Assembly: GCA_035610365.1 (NCBI GenBank)
Contig: CM069432.1
Location: 265,977,177-266,041,176 of the forward strand
From: Aquatica leii
Taxonomy: Eukaryota; Arthropoda; Insecta; Coleoptera; Lampyridae
DNA: 64,000 nt
Reading direction: 5' to 3'
This document shows positions 58,601 through 64,000 of the stretch, one piece after another. Both the position numbers and the translations under genes were made by a program. Under the pieces are notes generated by a model, which saw nothing but the letters and a program-made list of their open reading frames with translations, did no database searches and was not told where the DNA came from. Each line of letters starts with the position of its first letter. The first letter of the stretch is position 1.

Positions 58601-59516
58601 CATCGCTATGTTCATTATTTCTCTTTGCACTCTTCTTTCCTCCCATGTTAAATCGTGACTTATATATATTCTTGTATTCTTTAATTTCTTCTTCTCCTCC
58701 ATTACCTTCTGTTTTTCCTCCCATCCTCCGATTTCCGCCACCACCATCTCATTTTTCTTCTCTTTGTTTATTACTGTCACTTTTTCACCTCTACTTGTAC
58801 ATTTAATTTTTCTTCCAGCATCACTGCTAAATCTTTTTGTGGTTTTTCACTTCTCCGCCCCTTTATCACGATATTATTTTTCTTTTCCATCTTTCCTCGT
58901 CTTCCGCTTCTTTCTCCAGTTTTTCTATTCTCTCCACCAGTTTCTCTTTGTCTTTCTTTCACTTCTTTTCTCTTTCTCCCATTTCTTTGATTTCTTGTCT
59001 TATTCCTTGCATATTTTCTTCCATCTGTTTCATAATTTCTCTCATTAATTCTTTTAACTCCTCCATTTCTTTCCTTCCTCCTTCTGTTCTTGAGGTTTTT
59101 CCTTCGTTCTCCTCCGATATCTTTTTAACGTCTGGTGATCTTATTGTTTTCTTTCCTCTTTCAAATATTTGTTGCCTTTCTCTTTCCTCTTCCTCTCTCT
59201 CTCTTTTATTCATCCCTTTCCCCCTTTTGTTATTACTTATTATTTATTTATTTTTTCAAATTTAGTTATTTAATTTAAGTAATCATTCTAATTAGAGACT
59301 TTTTTGAACATCTAACAAAACTTGTTCTAGGTGTATTTTTACCAAGTCGCATCTTGGAAGACGTTCGATATTCGCAACTATCAAAAAATGGTGATAATAG
59401 GACGACATCCGATTATATGTATAGACGTTAAAGAAACAAAACAAGAACGAAAATTTTACATCACGTCAAGCTTTAATATACATCAAGTCATAGGTTTTAC
59501 TTTGCTAGATGTGTAA
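34056..59516 (+). CDS. F-box protein with probable beta-propeller, 7 exons, 421 aa
   Basis: Exons: 34056-34175, 34226-34439, 34489-34608, 45702-45837, 45883-46208, 46260-46423, 59331-59516. All six introns have GT..AG ends, codon phase is kept across each junction, and the sum is 1266 bases (421 codons plus stop). Residues 1-36 form an F-box (LPVELIERIL near the start, then LKNAKLVNPIWSSIV), the family's SKP1-binding module, so the product is probably the substrate adaptor of an SCF ubiquitin ligase. Further on, FIAVGSEDGRVKIFEE (exon 3) and similar strands such as VWGGVATFLINNEVKVLKF (exon 5) look like WD40-type propeller blades; that part is inference. The start was chosen because the F-box begins right after this ATG. 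Introns 1, 2, 4 and 5 are 50, 49, 45 and 51 bases; introns 3 and 6 are 11,093 and 12,907 bases and full of transposons. I cannot assign a named orthologue. Confidence 0.85.
34609..35282. other. Start of F-box intron 3
   Basis: No gene recognised. Bases 34795-34885 resemble 25755-25830 (ACAAAAGCACAAAAGTTATA and ACAGAAACAAGTCTC), a small dispersed repeat. A 67-codon open frame at 35077-35280 has no recognised relative. Confidence 0.4.
35283..35548. repeat. Direct repeat R, left copy
   Basis: It is similar to 38510-38780 along its length: GAAAAATAAGTT, ATGAAAGCAAATTA, AGGAAGAATACCAACCGAGC and GGAATTCC(A/C)GTC are shared. It ends next to the 3' end of LINE copy 2. Confidence 0.8.
35549..38505 (-). 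mobile_element. LINE copy 2 of the purine-rich family, endonuclease deleted
   Basis: On minus, from 38505 down: an unusual 5' leader (38110-38505), ORF1 from 38097 (MNKIERGRGKNGKKTIRSPD) to about 37400 with a coiled coil (MRKTKKQMEENMQGMRQEI), then the very start of ORF2 (AGIKN-like text near 37350), then directly RT (37300-36500) and the C-terminal part to 35549. Compared with the copy at 39.8 kb, about 1.2 kb covering most of the endonuclease is missing at about 37300. Many frameshifts; the oldest-looking of the three copies in the F-box gene. Confidence 0.85.
38510..38780. repeat. Direct repeat R, right copy
   Basis: This copy begins just past the 5' leader of LINE copy 2. It has a small insertion (CAAGTTTCAAATAG, about 38632) relative to the left copy and scattered substitutions. 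Confidence 0.8.
38781..39290. other. Intron sequence, unassigned
   Basis: No clear domain. It may include further 3' parts of the LINE fragment that follows at higher coordinates. Confidence 0.35.
39300..39773 (-). mobile_element. RNase H domain fragment of another LINE
   Basis: The minus strand reads KIQIVTDSKAAFKSLDLVAI, the active-site region of RNase H (the TDS motif) in LINEs that carry that domain. Damaged RYEIPLVGANPRNL and a Cys/His knuckle-like WICGKEDES follow. It is cut at 39773 by LINE copy 3. Confidence 0.6.
39811..40560 (-). pseudogene. LINE copy 3 ORF2, C-terminal region with zinc finger
   Basis: Text from 40556: FEKLIKGVVMYGAEIWGWKE and EKYWRWVLGLDRDTLG (thumb and following), then CKILQECWKEIKGGK, VARFRCGNEELGNKYW and the knuckle CRLCGEETEDLNHMRKRC (39890-39945). 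The Cys-x2-Cys...His-x4-Cys motif at the end is common in LINE ORF2 proteins. Confidence 0.8.
40676..41690 (-). pseudogene. LINE copy 3 ORF2, reverse transcriptase
   Basis: From 41690: EEVIEAIKNIKKGKATGEDG, PIHKKGEKKVENYRGVTLLS, GQAGFRKGRRAIDNIYIMKH and ALFVDLKAAFDKVNR (first catalytic Asp). After a break near 41100 come KRGLRQGCPLSPSLFSVYTG and SLAYADDIVLVAKEEKEM (catalytic YADD box, about 40845) and LEVNTEKTKIMIFRK. All seven RT blocks are recognisable. The break between DKVNR and the next frame makes it inactive. Confidence 0.88.
41770..42885 (-). pseudogene. LINE copy 3 ORF2, APE-type endonuclease
   Basis: Minus-strand text: SELRVLFWNVAG-type start near 42885, LQETWMEEKE (the catalytic Glu motif), GGDYNARIGEEGG (42470) and VESDHQPLELTM (42180). 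These are the N, E, D-x-N and SDH motifs of AP-like endonucleases that nick the target. A long K/E-rich linker leads into RT. The frame is open from 42516 to 41770 and broken before that. Confidence 0.8.
43016..43782 (-). pseudogene. LINE copy 3 ORF1 (coiled-coil nucleic-acid-binding protein)
   Basis: Opens MNKREREEEERERQQIFERG and has a heptad-like helix (LKELMREMMKQMEENMQGIR). A region with KKVTVINKEKKNDMVVAEIG and IYISHDLTWEERRVQREIMN follows, resembling the RRM and C-terminal part of LINE ORF1 proteins that coat the RNA. The frame is broken between 43384 and 43483. No zinc knuckle was seen. Confidence 0.75.
43846..44172. other. Intron sequence upstream of the BEL remnant
   Basis: T-rich 5' edge of the LINE, then unassigned DNA with a GCGCGCGC patch at about 43978. 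Confidence 0.35.
44173..44392 (+). repeat. Possible BEL/Pao LTR
   Basis: A 220-base segment begins TGTTGGTATGACTAC and ends TTACAACA, the TGTTG..CAACA form usual for BEL LTRs, and precedes BEL coding text. No second copy and no clear primer-binding site were found, so this is tentative. Confidence 0.35.
44495..45310 (+). mobile_element. BEL/Pao retrotransposon remnant (A17 peptidase region joined to integrase C-terminus)
   Basis: Frames in order: DNIRLADSKFQEPGSIDVLI and FKLLCVGQ, VVSGFVGVS, LTRFWELEPPLE and GRFIASIPFKKSMEELSDSY with RFFALEGRL. These are the peptidase A17 region of BEL/Pao pol. Next comes NPNFGGLWEAGIKTCKAQIK, then ENHLVLIKEDYLPPL and GVGRVAEVRT, which are integrase C-terminal. 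RT, RNase H and the integrase catalytic core are missing between them, at about 44970. Confidence 0.75.
45311..45701. other. End of F-box intron 3
   Basis: No coding similarity was recognised. It ends in the polypyrimidine tract and CAG acceptor of exon 4. Confidence 0.5.
45702..46423 (+). CDS. F-box gene exons 4-6
   Basis: Exon 4 (45702-45837) follows a T9CAG acceptor and begins in phase 1, matching exon 3; it reads DENETEDSELDRIFLLLAYK and on. Exon 5 (45883-46208, 326 bases) carries the propeller-like stretch CLHVWGGVATFLINNEVKVL. Exon 6 (46260-46423) ends at GGAAAT/GTAAGT, phase 0. The introns between them are 45 and 51 bases. The exons have no internal stops and a more balanced base composition than the flanking repeats. 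Confidence 0.85.
46424..46544. other. Start of F-box intron 6
   Basis: Begins with donor GTAAGTATTT; nothing else recognised before the Penelope remnant. Confidence 0.5.
46545..47060 (-). mobile_element. Penelope-like element, GIY-YIG endonuclease half
   Basis: The minus strand reads TKGIYELQCSCEKLYIGQTG and RSIHCRIKEHRKDAQQM, a GIY-YIG endonuclease core with its GIY and YIG motifs and the Arg helix, as in Penelope-like elements. A stop and degraded text with HAINYGKGTNIINE follow. RT is missing. Confidence 0.8.
47061..47880. other. Unassigned intron sequence between two Penelope pieces
   Basis: Somewhat GC-richer around 47220-47460, with no recognised coding text. Confidence 0.35.
47890..48345 (+). 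mobile_element. Penelope-like element, N-terminal part
   Basis: The plus strand reads ALIRERIKQTGRELDTISKQ, then KILTSEQESVLSKYLNFVVA with PKPIPKED, and, one frame over, CAVESSIKHLL. The LSKGLNFxxxPxxIPxxDxIxxVE pattern marks the segment before RT in Penelope-like elements. It points away from the GIY-YIG half at 46545-47060. Confidence 0.7.
48516..48959 (-). repeat. Candidate 3' LTR of the second gypsy copy
   Basis: It starts TGTGACGGC and ends CGTTCA next to CTGCCCCC, the same polypurine border as in the first copy. The LTR sequence itself is not recognisably the same as the first copy's, and no partner LTR was found. Confidence 0.4.
48960..52488 (-). mobile_element. Second gypsy-type element, internal region, degraded
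   Basis: It aligns over most of its length with the element at 13175-18632. From high to low coordinate it holds gag (NYELLISRLEMRYGDVISKR, 52170), a protease trace (NRRGIQLLVDTRATKTVIRP, 51670; the active-site DTGA is DTRA), RT pieces near 50700-50980, RNase H remains, and integrase (LERVAMDYFTKWTDDYAILN, 50120). Stops are everywhere. Unlike the first copy it keeps capsid and protease but has a poorly preserved RT. The 5' LTR is missing where the copia fragment begins. Confidence 0.82.
52489..55145 (-). mobile_element. Copia-type retrotransposon fragment
   Basis: From high to low coordinate: gag (FETLKSSWMLSKDEPKTFDE, 54880), zinc knuckle (YCHKEGHWVRNC, 54690), integrase (ELVSTDVCGTFEEL near 54220; PYTPEQNGICERDNRTVVEM near 53990; VLNRTGKSSVDDVIPYELWT), a linker, RT (KYKASFTQREGVYYSQTFNP and VAKLATIRSVLSLAS, 53290-53190) and ILKRFGLAECKAVSTSM (52675). 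No LTRs, no YVDD box and no RNase H were seen. The left end meets gypsy sequence and the right end meets LINE copy 4. Stops are frequent. Confidence 0.85.
52746..52892. mobile_element. hAT-type MITE with perfect 8-bp duplication
   Basis: 147 bp starting CAGTGACGGCTGGTAGTCAA and ending with the inverse (..AAACCGCCACTG). CCGTAGAC flanks it on both sides (52738-52745 and 52893-52900). It also has inverted GGGTCATT blocks inside. It interrupts the copia RT region. Confidence 0.92.
56158..58345 (-). pseudogene. LINE copy 4 ORF2, endonuclease and reverse transcriptase
   Basis: Endonuclease motifs are at 58345-57600, a K/E-rich linker at about 57420-57130, and RT at 57104-56158, with DDIVLV intact and MKHLANKELEKKRGKMVALF and VDLKAAFDKVNREKLWEYMK uninterrupted where copy 3 is broken. 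Frameshifts remain in the endonuclease and after the first RT half. The protein would be active in target-primed reverse transcription if unbroken. Confidence 0.85.
58352..59213 (-). pseudogene. LINE copy 4 ORF1
   Basis: ATG at 59213. Acidic/basic coiled coil (MREIMKQMEENMQGIRQEIK), then EKKNNIVIKG (start of an RRM-like fold), EEKLNVQVEVKK, and KNTRIYISHDLTWEERRVQR with RVWVGYRKMEIDGDRYIWND. Frame changes lie near 58960 and 58778. The stop sits just before ORF2. Confidence 0.78.
59331..59516 (+). CDS. F-box gene exon 7, C-terminal end
   Basis: This exon follows CTTGTTCTAG and enters in phase 0 directly from exon 6, 12.9 kb upstream. It codes 61 residues (VYFYQVASWKTFDIRNYQKM at the start, QVIGFTLLDV at the end) and a TAA stop. 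It lies about 80 bases past the 5' end of an antisense LINE. ATTAAA-like and AATAAA-like hexamers near 59604 and 59679 could serve for polyadenylation. The link to exons 1-6 rests on phase and strand; an RNA read over the junction would settle it. Confidence 0.75.
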   Translation: MYFYQVASWKTFDIRNYQKMVIIGRHPIICIDVKETKQERKFYITSSFNIHQVIGFTLLDV

Positions 59517-60765
59517 TTCCATTTAGTGTTCGTTTTCCTTTTCAATTTTACTTCTAACAGTTTATTGTATTTACTAATTAGATATATAAGACTGTTTTCG
59601 TTTATTAAAGTGCATTTTTATATGTTTTATATTGTCATTAATCTATTTAATTGATATTGGATTTTTAGGAGAAATTAATAAACGCAGATTTTATTAATTT
59701 ATTGTTTGTCTTCGTTCATTTCAGTCTGAATATAATAGCATAAAATATAACTTTGTAAATATATACAATAGACCATACACATATCAATCCACATAATACA
59801 TCTAATAGAAAATTTAATTGACCATTTATGCCTTTTTTATTCAACTATTTCGTATTAAAATAAGCAATATACTAATATATGAATAAGAGTATACAGGGCG
59901 AATTTGCAATCGATTGGAGACACCAAAGTGTGAACACCACTGTGATCTCACAGTTTTTTCCCTAAATTAAATACAATATTACTTATTCAAAAATCTATTT
60001 TAAACGTGAGAAATTAAGAAATAATGAAACTGATACGTAATAAAAAATTCAATACTCACACAAGCCTGGAATAAAATTCTTCAAAATCCATTTTTAATAC
60101 CAATTTTTTTATTCACAGTGGAGTTCCTCTTAACTTTACTCATAAACAAATCTGTGCAAAAGGAAATTGAATAAGCAATTTAAAAAAAAAGAACCTTACC
60201 GAAATTTACATTTACTCGCCCTGTACCAATAGACTACACACGAATTTCTTTAATACGTACAATAAGCATTGAATATAAGTCTTGGATTACTGGAAAAGTC
60301 AATTGGCACCGATGATAAAATTCTAAGTCTACGAAAACATTCTACTCATAAATATTTATAATCTGAAATAGAAAAGGGGGTAAATAGATAAGCGAGATGA
60401 AGATAGTTAAAATAAAATCGTGGTAATTATTGCTTTATGTTTTTTTTGCCTTTAATACGTTTTTATCACATGGATTGGCGTGCATGATCATGGACAAACA
60501 GCATCGTACGAATATAATAACGATACATTAAGAAGTATTTTTAAGTCAGCGATTAACTCCCGGAACCTACACTGTAGGTAATCTCACTGTACAAAAATCT
60601 CAATAATAATATACGACGCTACTTGGCGTTAACTCTTAGAAAAAAATTCAATTAAGTACTTTATAAGTACGCATTAATTTAGTATCACTTTAACATTTCT
60701 TTTTTTTATGGTAAAAACTTAGTGCAGTCATAAGATAAAATAGGTGCCGCTATATAAAAAAGTAA
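59517..60765. other. Convergent intergenic region and probable 3' UTRs
   Basis: AT-rich DNA between the F-box stop and the goliath stop. Part is likely the goliath 3' UTR. No transposon protein, long repeat or RNA gene was recognised. Confidence 0.5.
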
Positions 60766-61077
60766 TTAACGATTAACCGTCTTAGAATCACCATTGTTAT
60801 CACTAACTTGTACCTGCGCACTATGTGTCATCTGCACCTGTGTATTCTCGGGTGAAAGCACTTGTTGAACTTGTACACTAGGACTCGGTAAATTTGTTTT
60901 ATTAGGTTGCATTGTATCATCTTGACTAGCTAAAGAAGCAGCAGCTGCTATACAATTTGCGCAAAGATCAGAACGTACTGGTTGCTGCCGCCGGGTACAT
61001 AAACTTGGTGTGGTTTCGTCCGGTGTCGATGCTCGACTACTTCTTTCTTCGACATCGACTGAGCTAGTAAATGATCT
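60766..61077 (-). CDS. gol: goliath-type RING E3 ubiquitin ligase, last coding exon
   Basis: Entered through a TTTGTAG acceptor at 61078-61079, this exon codes 103 residues and a TAA stop (60766-60768). It starts RSFTSSVDVEERSSRAS, includes a short Cys-bearing patch (SDLCANCIAAAASLA) and ends in a Q/V/S-rich tail (VQVQQVLSPENTQVQM). It is the low-complexity cytoplasmic tail that follows the RING in goliath-family proteins, where such tails vary between species. The two exons upstream join in phase. The gene converges with the F-box gene, with 1.25 kb between the two stop codons. Confidence 0.88.
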   Translation of the reverse strand, partial: RSFTSSVDVEERSSRASTPDETTPSLCTRRQQPVRSDLCANCIAAAASLASQDDTMQPNKTNLPSPSVQVQQVLSPENTQVQMTHSAQVQVSDNNGDSKTVNR

Positions 61078-61128
61078 CTACAAAGACATTTGTTAACTTG
61101 CAACTTCTACATACGTAACATAACAAAC

Positions 61129-61269
61129 CTGTCTATCTGTTAACACAACAGTTCGTATTTGAGGCAAAGGACTTACACCACCGCGCCGAGGACTATCAGA
61201 ATCTTGACTTTCTAATCCTACAACTTCCTCGATCTCCATGTGTAAAATGCTTTCTTGACTACCCGTAAA
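61129..61269 (-). CDS. gol: goliath-type E3 ligase, penultimate coding exon
   Basis: 141 bases, exactly 47 codons in phase 0, from acceptor GTAACAG to donor CAG/GTTTGT. It reads FTGSQESILHMEIEEVVGLE, then an SPRRGGVSPLPQ segment and TVVLTDRQ. The tail after the RING of insect goliath proteins carries a comparable acidic then proline/serine stretch. The following intron (61078-61128) is 51 bases. The exon has no stop and no frameshift. Confidence 0.88.
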
Positions 61270-61669
61270 CTGTTACAACATACTTCCATCAAACATCATT
61301 AAAATTACTATCGAAAAAAATGCCCATTATGCAACGCGGGATTAAAAAAAAATGAAGCAAGCACGTAAAAAGATTTGCAGACTTAAGCCGATTAACTAAT
61401 GACGTATATTAAAAATAATACTATTCATAGAAGCAACCCTTATAAGTGTGTAAATAAGCAACAATAATAACTTTTTAATTGGATTAAATTACGCAAATTA
61501 AATAAAATAAAAACGGTAACGCCACAAAAAAATAATAACTAAAAATTACCTCCACCATGCGCAAGTGCAATAAGGGTATGTACATGGCACTAACATAATA
61601 TCACAAAAAAATACTACTAGCTGGGCATATCTAGTAGTTATAGACTTGCGGATATATCGGAACACTGAC

Positions 61670-61766
61670 CATAAATCCATAGTGTCGTAAGATATCCATT
61701 TTACACATTGGACATGTTCGGTGCTCTAACAGCCATGGGTCTATACAACTTTTGTGGAATTCATGC
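61670..61766 (-). CDS. gol: goliath-type E3 ligase, exon with second half of the RING-H2 finger
   Basis: 97 bases from acceptor GTTACAG (exon starts at 61766) to donor ATG/GTCAGT. One leftover base, then [20 protein letters not shown] and [12 protein letters not shown]. This gives the H-x2-H-x2-C and CPMC ligands (the last five zinc ligands of a C3H2C3 RING), with the PWL and HRTCPMCK signature of the goliath/RNF128-130-150 group. Those proteins are transmembrane PA-RING E3 ligases of endosomes. The PA domain, transmembrane segment and first three ligands belong to exons beyond 61766 that I could not find in the window. If the donor is not used, translation stops 13 codons later. Confidence 0.93.
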
Positions 61767-62520
61767 CTGTAACAAAAAAAAATACACTTAGTACTATTAA
61801 CAACCCTTATTTGAGATTTATTGATTTAACGATAGGTCTAAACCCATAATTTCATTTCTAATTTAGTACACCCAAGAAAATAAAATCAAATCCAGCTAGA
61901 CTCGTGAAAACAATTAGAGGATATTGCATTATAAAAATAGCAGGTGTGTAAATATTGAATTAAACATTAAGCATCGTTTGTAAATAAATTGTGTCGACAT
62001 GCAAGTACAAAGTAAGAAAATATGCCTGAAAAAGTCGGGACGTGTTTTTACTGAATTAGTAGCACGCATTAGATTCCTTTTCTGGTGTAAATTGTTATAA
62101 AACTAAGTAACTAACGTTATCTTTGCGAATCAGTGGCCCGCATACCAATTAGTAGACTTGACTAGAAGCATTTAATGTGCAACAAAGTGTAATTTCGCAA
62201 CTATGAAATCGATGCATTAGGATTAGACGCTTTAGACATGTGGCAGCCTGACAAGCTAAATCACGGACGTGCAAGTTTAAATCATCTATTTTTAAAACAA
62301 TAGAACTCAATCAGACGTAGGGGAAGATGGAAGTAATAAGAAACATGGTTTGAAGTTTGCCGGCCTGGTTGACATGTCGACGCTTGAGGTTTCGCGAGTC
62401 ATTTCATCTTCTTCTAGAACTGGAGATTAAGTCGTCGAGACAGTTTTTGTTGTATTCACTAACTGGCATTTATTCGAATTTAATTTTAAGCCTAATTGAA
62501 TAATAAATAGGTAAATAGGT
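61767..62520. other. goliath intron, no recognised feature
   Basis: AT-rich DNA upstream (in gene sense) of the RING exon. I saw no exon carrying the missing first RING ligands, the PA domain or a transmembrane segment. Confidence 0.5.
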
Positions 62521-62523
62521 TCT

Positions 62524-62660
62524 GTAGTGTATATTTCTCCCGTTTTGGCGCTCTTTTAATTACATTATAATCGGCACATCGAAGATTAAGCTGAATCTGA
62601 TCAGCTATACACCCACGACTCACTCTCTGAGTCTCTGAGATACCGCCTACTATATGTTAC
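62524..62660. repeat. Dispersed repeat, second copy of the block at 8236
   Basis: TAGTGTATATTTCTCCCGTT and CACGACTCACTCTC match 8236-8345 in the same orientation over about 100 bases. The family is unknown. Confidence 0.65.
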
Positions 62661-62689
62661 GGTTATATTAACGTAACAAAACACTAGAG

Positions 62690-62827
62690 AAACATCGGGT
62701 CGTCATAAAACTAACCTTTAACCAACCAAGCGACGACGCAACCGATATGCTCGCAAAAGGATTGCATTTCGCCCTAGCCACGAAGACAGTCCCAATAGAG
62801 GAAATGATCAGTCAGATTGTACGGATC
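62690..62827 (+). mobile_element. Penelope-like element, N-terminal piece
   Basis: The plus strand reads VVIKLTFNQPSDDATDMLAK and GLHFALATKTVPIEEMISQI, the pre-RT segment of Penelope-like elements, up to a stop at about 62832. It faces the GIY-YIG piece that follows on the other strand. Confidence 0.7.
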
Positions 62828-62879
62828 GCTTAGCCCCTTAAACCAAAAACAAGAGGGAAATCCAAGCCATAAAAAAACT

Positions 62880-63115
62880 ACGGAACAAAGAGGTCCGGTG
62901 ACCGCTCTGTGTTGTACGAACGCTGATTTTTCACGTGGTTGTTTAAAACTGCGATGTGTTTTCCTGTTTGGGCTATGTAACTTTTCCCGCAGGTGCATGA
63001 AATGCTATAGATACCGGGCGCTTGGAGATTTTCGGAAAGATTAATATTAATTTTCTTGTGATGTATTTCTTCAGGAAACGTCTTATAGTATCCATTTTAC
63101 ATATGTTTTTTTTTT
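62880..63115 (-). mobile_element. Penelope-like element, GIY-YIG piece
   Basis: The minus strand reads FLKKYITRKLILIF, then APGIYSISCTCGKSYIAQTG and KHIAVLNNHVKNQRS. The GIY and YIA(G) motifs and the CTCGKSYI box are those of Penelope endonucleases. Confidence 0.78.
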
Positions 63116-64000
63116 GTTTCTTCTCTCTAATGCTGTTCATGTATTGGTCGAACCTGCCGTGATCTGTAACTAACTGTACCGTCCCTTTTTGTGGGATCCA
63201 TTCTTTTATTTATATTTATATTATTTATTTCGTATTATTGGTATGTAGTTATATAGCTCTGTTCCTTTTGTAGAGCTTTCCCACTTGTGTTCAGTGGCTT
63301 TAATTCAGTTTTGGAGTTTGTTTTTGGTTTAGCGTTTATGTAAGTGATTCCTACTTTATGTTTTCTTATTAGGTTTCTTGTTATGCGTATGAGGTATATT
63401 TATTTCTTGACGTTTGTTGTTTCAAATATTTTTGATTGCTGGCTATGTAATTAGAATATTGATTCTTGGCCGGTTTACTGCTCTTAGTTCTTGTACTGTG
63501 ATTTTTGTGATTGCGGATGTAACTGCATATACAATGACACCTGTTCTGTTCTCTTTGTATATTTTGTGCACTGTAGTGTCTTCAGCGTTTGTGTTTGTTT
63601 TATTTATATTTGTTATGACTAACTTATCGGTTGCTTCTATTTTCGTCGTATATTGTTCTCCTGTTGGGGTTTTTGCTGCTAGGATGTCCTAGTTTGTATC
63701 GGTTTATTTTCGTTTTTACTGTTCCGGATTTGATTACGATCCTTCCTAAGTTTGCAGTTTCTAATTCTTATGTTGTATTTTTCTATTCTTTCATTTATTA
63801 AAAGATCTATCGGGATGACACCTGTCAGGCAAGTAAGGCTTCGGTAGAGGTTGTTCTACAGACTCTCGTTATCATGTGTGCATTTGTTAGTTTTTTTCTT
63901 AATTTTTCGGTCCCAGCCTGCGGCTCCATACGTTTGTAATGCTTCTATCGTACCTCTATATATGGTCGTTAAGGACCCATTTTATATATGGTAGGAACGT
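63116..64000 (-). mobile_element. C-terminal fragment of an RNase-H-type LINE
   Basis: From 64000 down: TIEALQTYGAAGWDRKIK (post-RT ILYG-x-x-x-W box), then LTCLTGVIPIDLLINERIEK (63790-63835), then after degraded text KGTVQLVTDHGRFDQYMNSI (63130-63185), the TGHGxFxxYL box near the end of R1/I-like ORF2. It is cut off at 63116 by the Penelope piece and runs off the window. Confidence 0.7.

Larger units (their letters stand above)
55146..59250 (-). mobile_element. LINE copy 4 of the purine-rich family, near full length
   Basis: It is highly similar to the copy at 39774-43845 along its whole length and has about 130 more bases at its 3' end (55146-55275). ORF1 from 59213 (MNKREREEEERERQQIFERG) to about 58352; ORF2 from about 58345 (SELRVLFWNVAGIKNKEHDF) with endonuclease motifs LQETWMEEKE, EGDFNARIG and SDHQPLE; RT 57104-56158 with SLAYADDIVLVAKEEKER; C-terminal part to about 55300. 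Both copies share the same 5' edge (CCCTTTTGTTATTACTTATT on plus), near the true 5' end. Each frame has only a few breaks. It lies antisense in F-box intron 6. Confidence 0.9.

Noticed and set aside
61621..61670. Goliath ending in [12 protein letters not shown] directly after the RING
   Set aside because: The donor GTCAGT and the in-phase exon at 61129-61269 give the longer tail usual for the family; a retained-intron form cannot be excluded.
1..64000. CRISPR arrays, tRNA, rRNA, operons or bacterial insertion sequences
   Set aside because: None seen. Spliced genes and animal retroelements show this is a eukaryotic chromosome; tandem repeats seen are too few and too short for CRISPR.

Overview
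The window is nuclear DNA of a metazoan, almost certainly an insect. The coding genes are split by introns with GT/AG borders, most of them only 45-51 bases long. The host proteins are animal families (a Graf/ARHGAP26-type BAR protein, a goliath-type RING ubiquitin ligase). The background is AT-rich and loaded with insect-type retroelements (Jockey-like and other LINEs, gypsy, copia, BEL/Pao, Penelope) and hAT and pogo/jerky DNA transposons. I cannot name the species. There is no sign of bacterial genes, CRISPR, tRNA or rRNA.

Three host genes are visible. (1) The first coding exon of a Graf-like Rho-GAP lies on the minus strand at 33538-33697; no further Graf exon was found, so the left 33.5 kb reads as the rest of its first intron plus transposons. 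(2) A complete seven-exon gene for an F-box protein of 421 residues runs on the plus strand from 34056 to 59516; every splice junction is in phase. It starts 358 bases from the Graf start codon, so the two share a divergent promoter interval. Its introns 3 and 6 are 11.1 and 12.9 kb and are built almost wholly of transposons. (3) The last three coding exons of a goliath/RNF130-150-like E3 ligase lie on the minus strand at 60766-61766, convergent with the F-box gene; the upstream exons are outside the window.

Layout: 0.2-7.3 kb degraded Penelope, LINE and hAT pieces; 7.3-13.2 kb AT-rich DNA without recognised genes; 13.2-18.6 kb a gypsy-type element bounded by LTRs and a TTAT duplication, holding a LINE which itself holds a hAT-type MITE; 18.6-22.9 kb mostly unassigned, with a GC-richer patch and a Jockey fragment; 22.9-32.2 kb two adjacent pogo/jerky-type transposon units, each with a long internal fold-back repeat; 33.5-34.6 kb the Graf/F-box promoter and exons; 35.3-45.3 kb LINE copies and a BEL/Pao relic in F-box intron 3; 46.5-59.3 kb Penelope, gypsy, copia and another LINE in F-box intron 6; 59.5-62.5 kb goliath; 62.5-64 kb Penelope and LINE pieces.

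Four copies of one purine-coding LINE family (at 14.1, 35.5, 39.8 and 55.1 kb) all lie on the minus strand. This makes kilobases of the plus strand nearly pure pyrimidine and explains the many spurious open frames there. I found no clear new multi-gene system. The most notable points are the F-box gene with its transposon-filled introns, the paired pogo/fold-back units with complementary deletions, a LINE flanked by about 260-base direct repeats, and the opposed Penelope halves seen at two loci.
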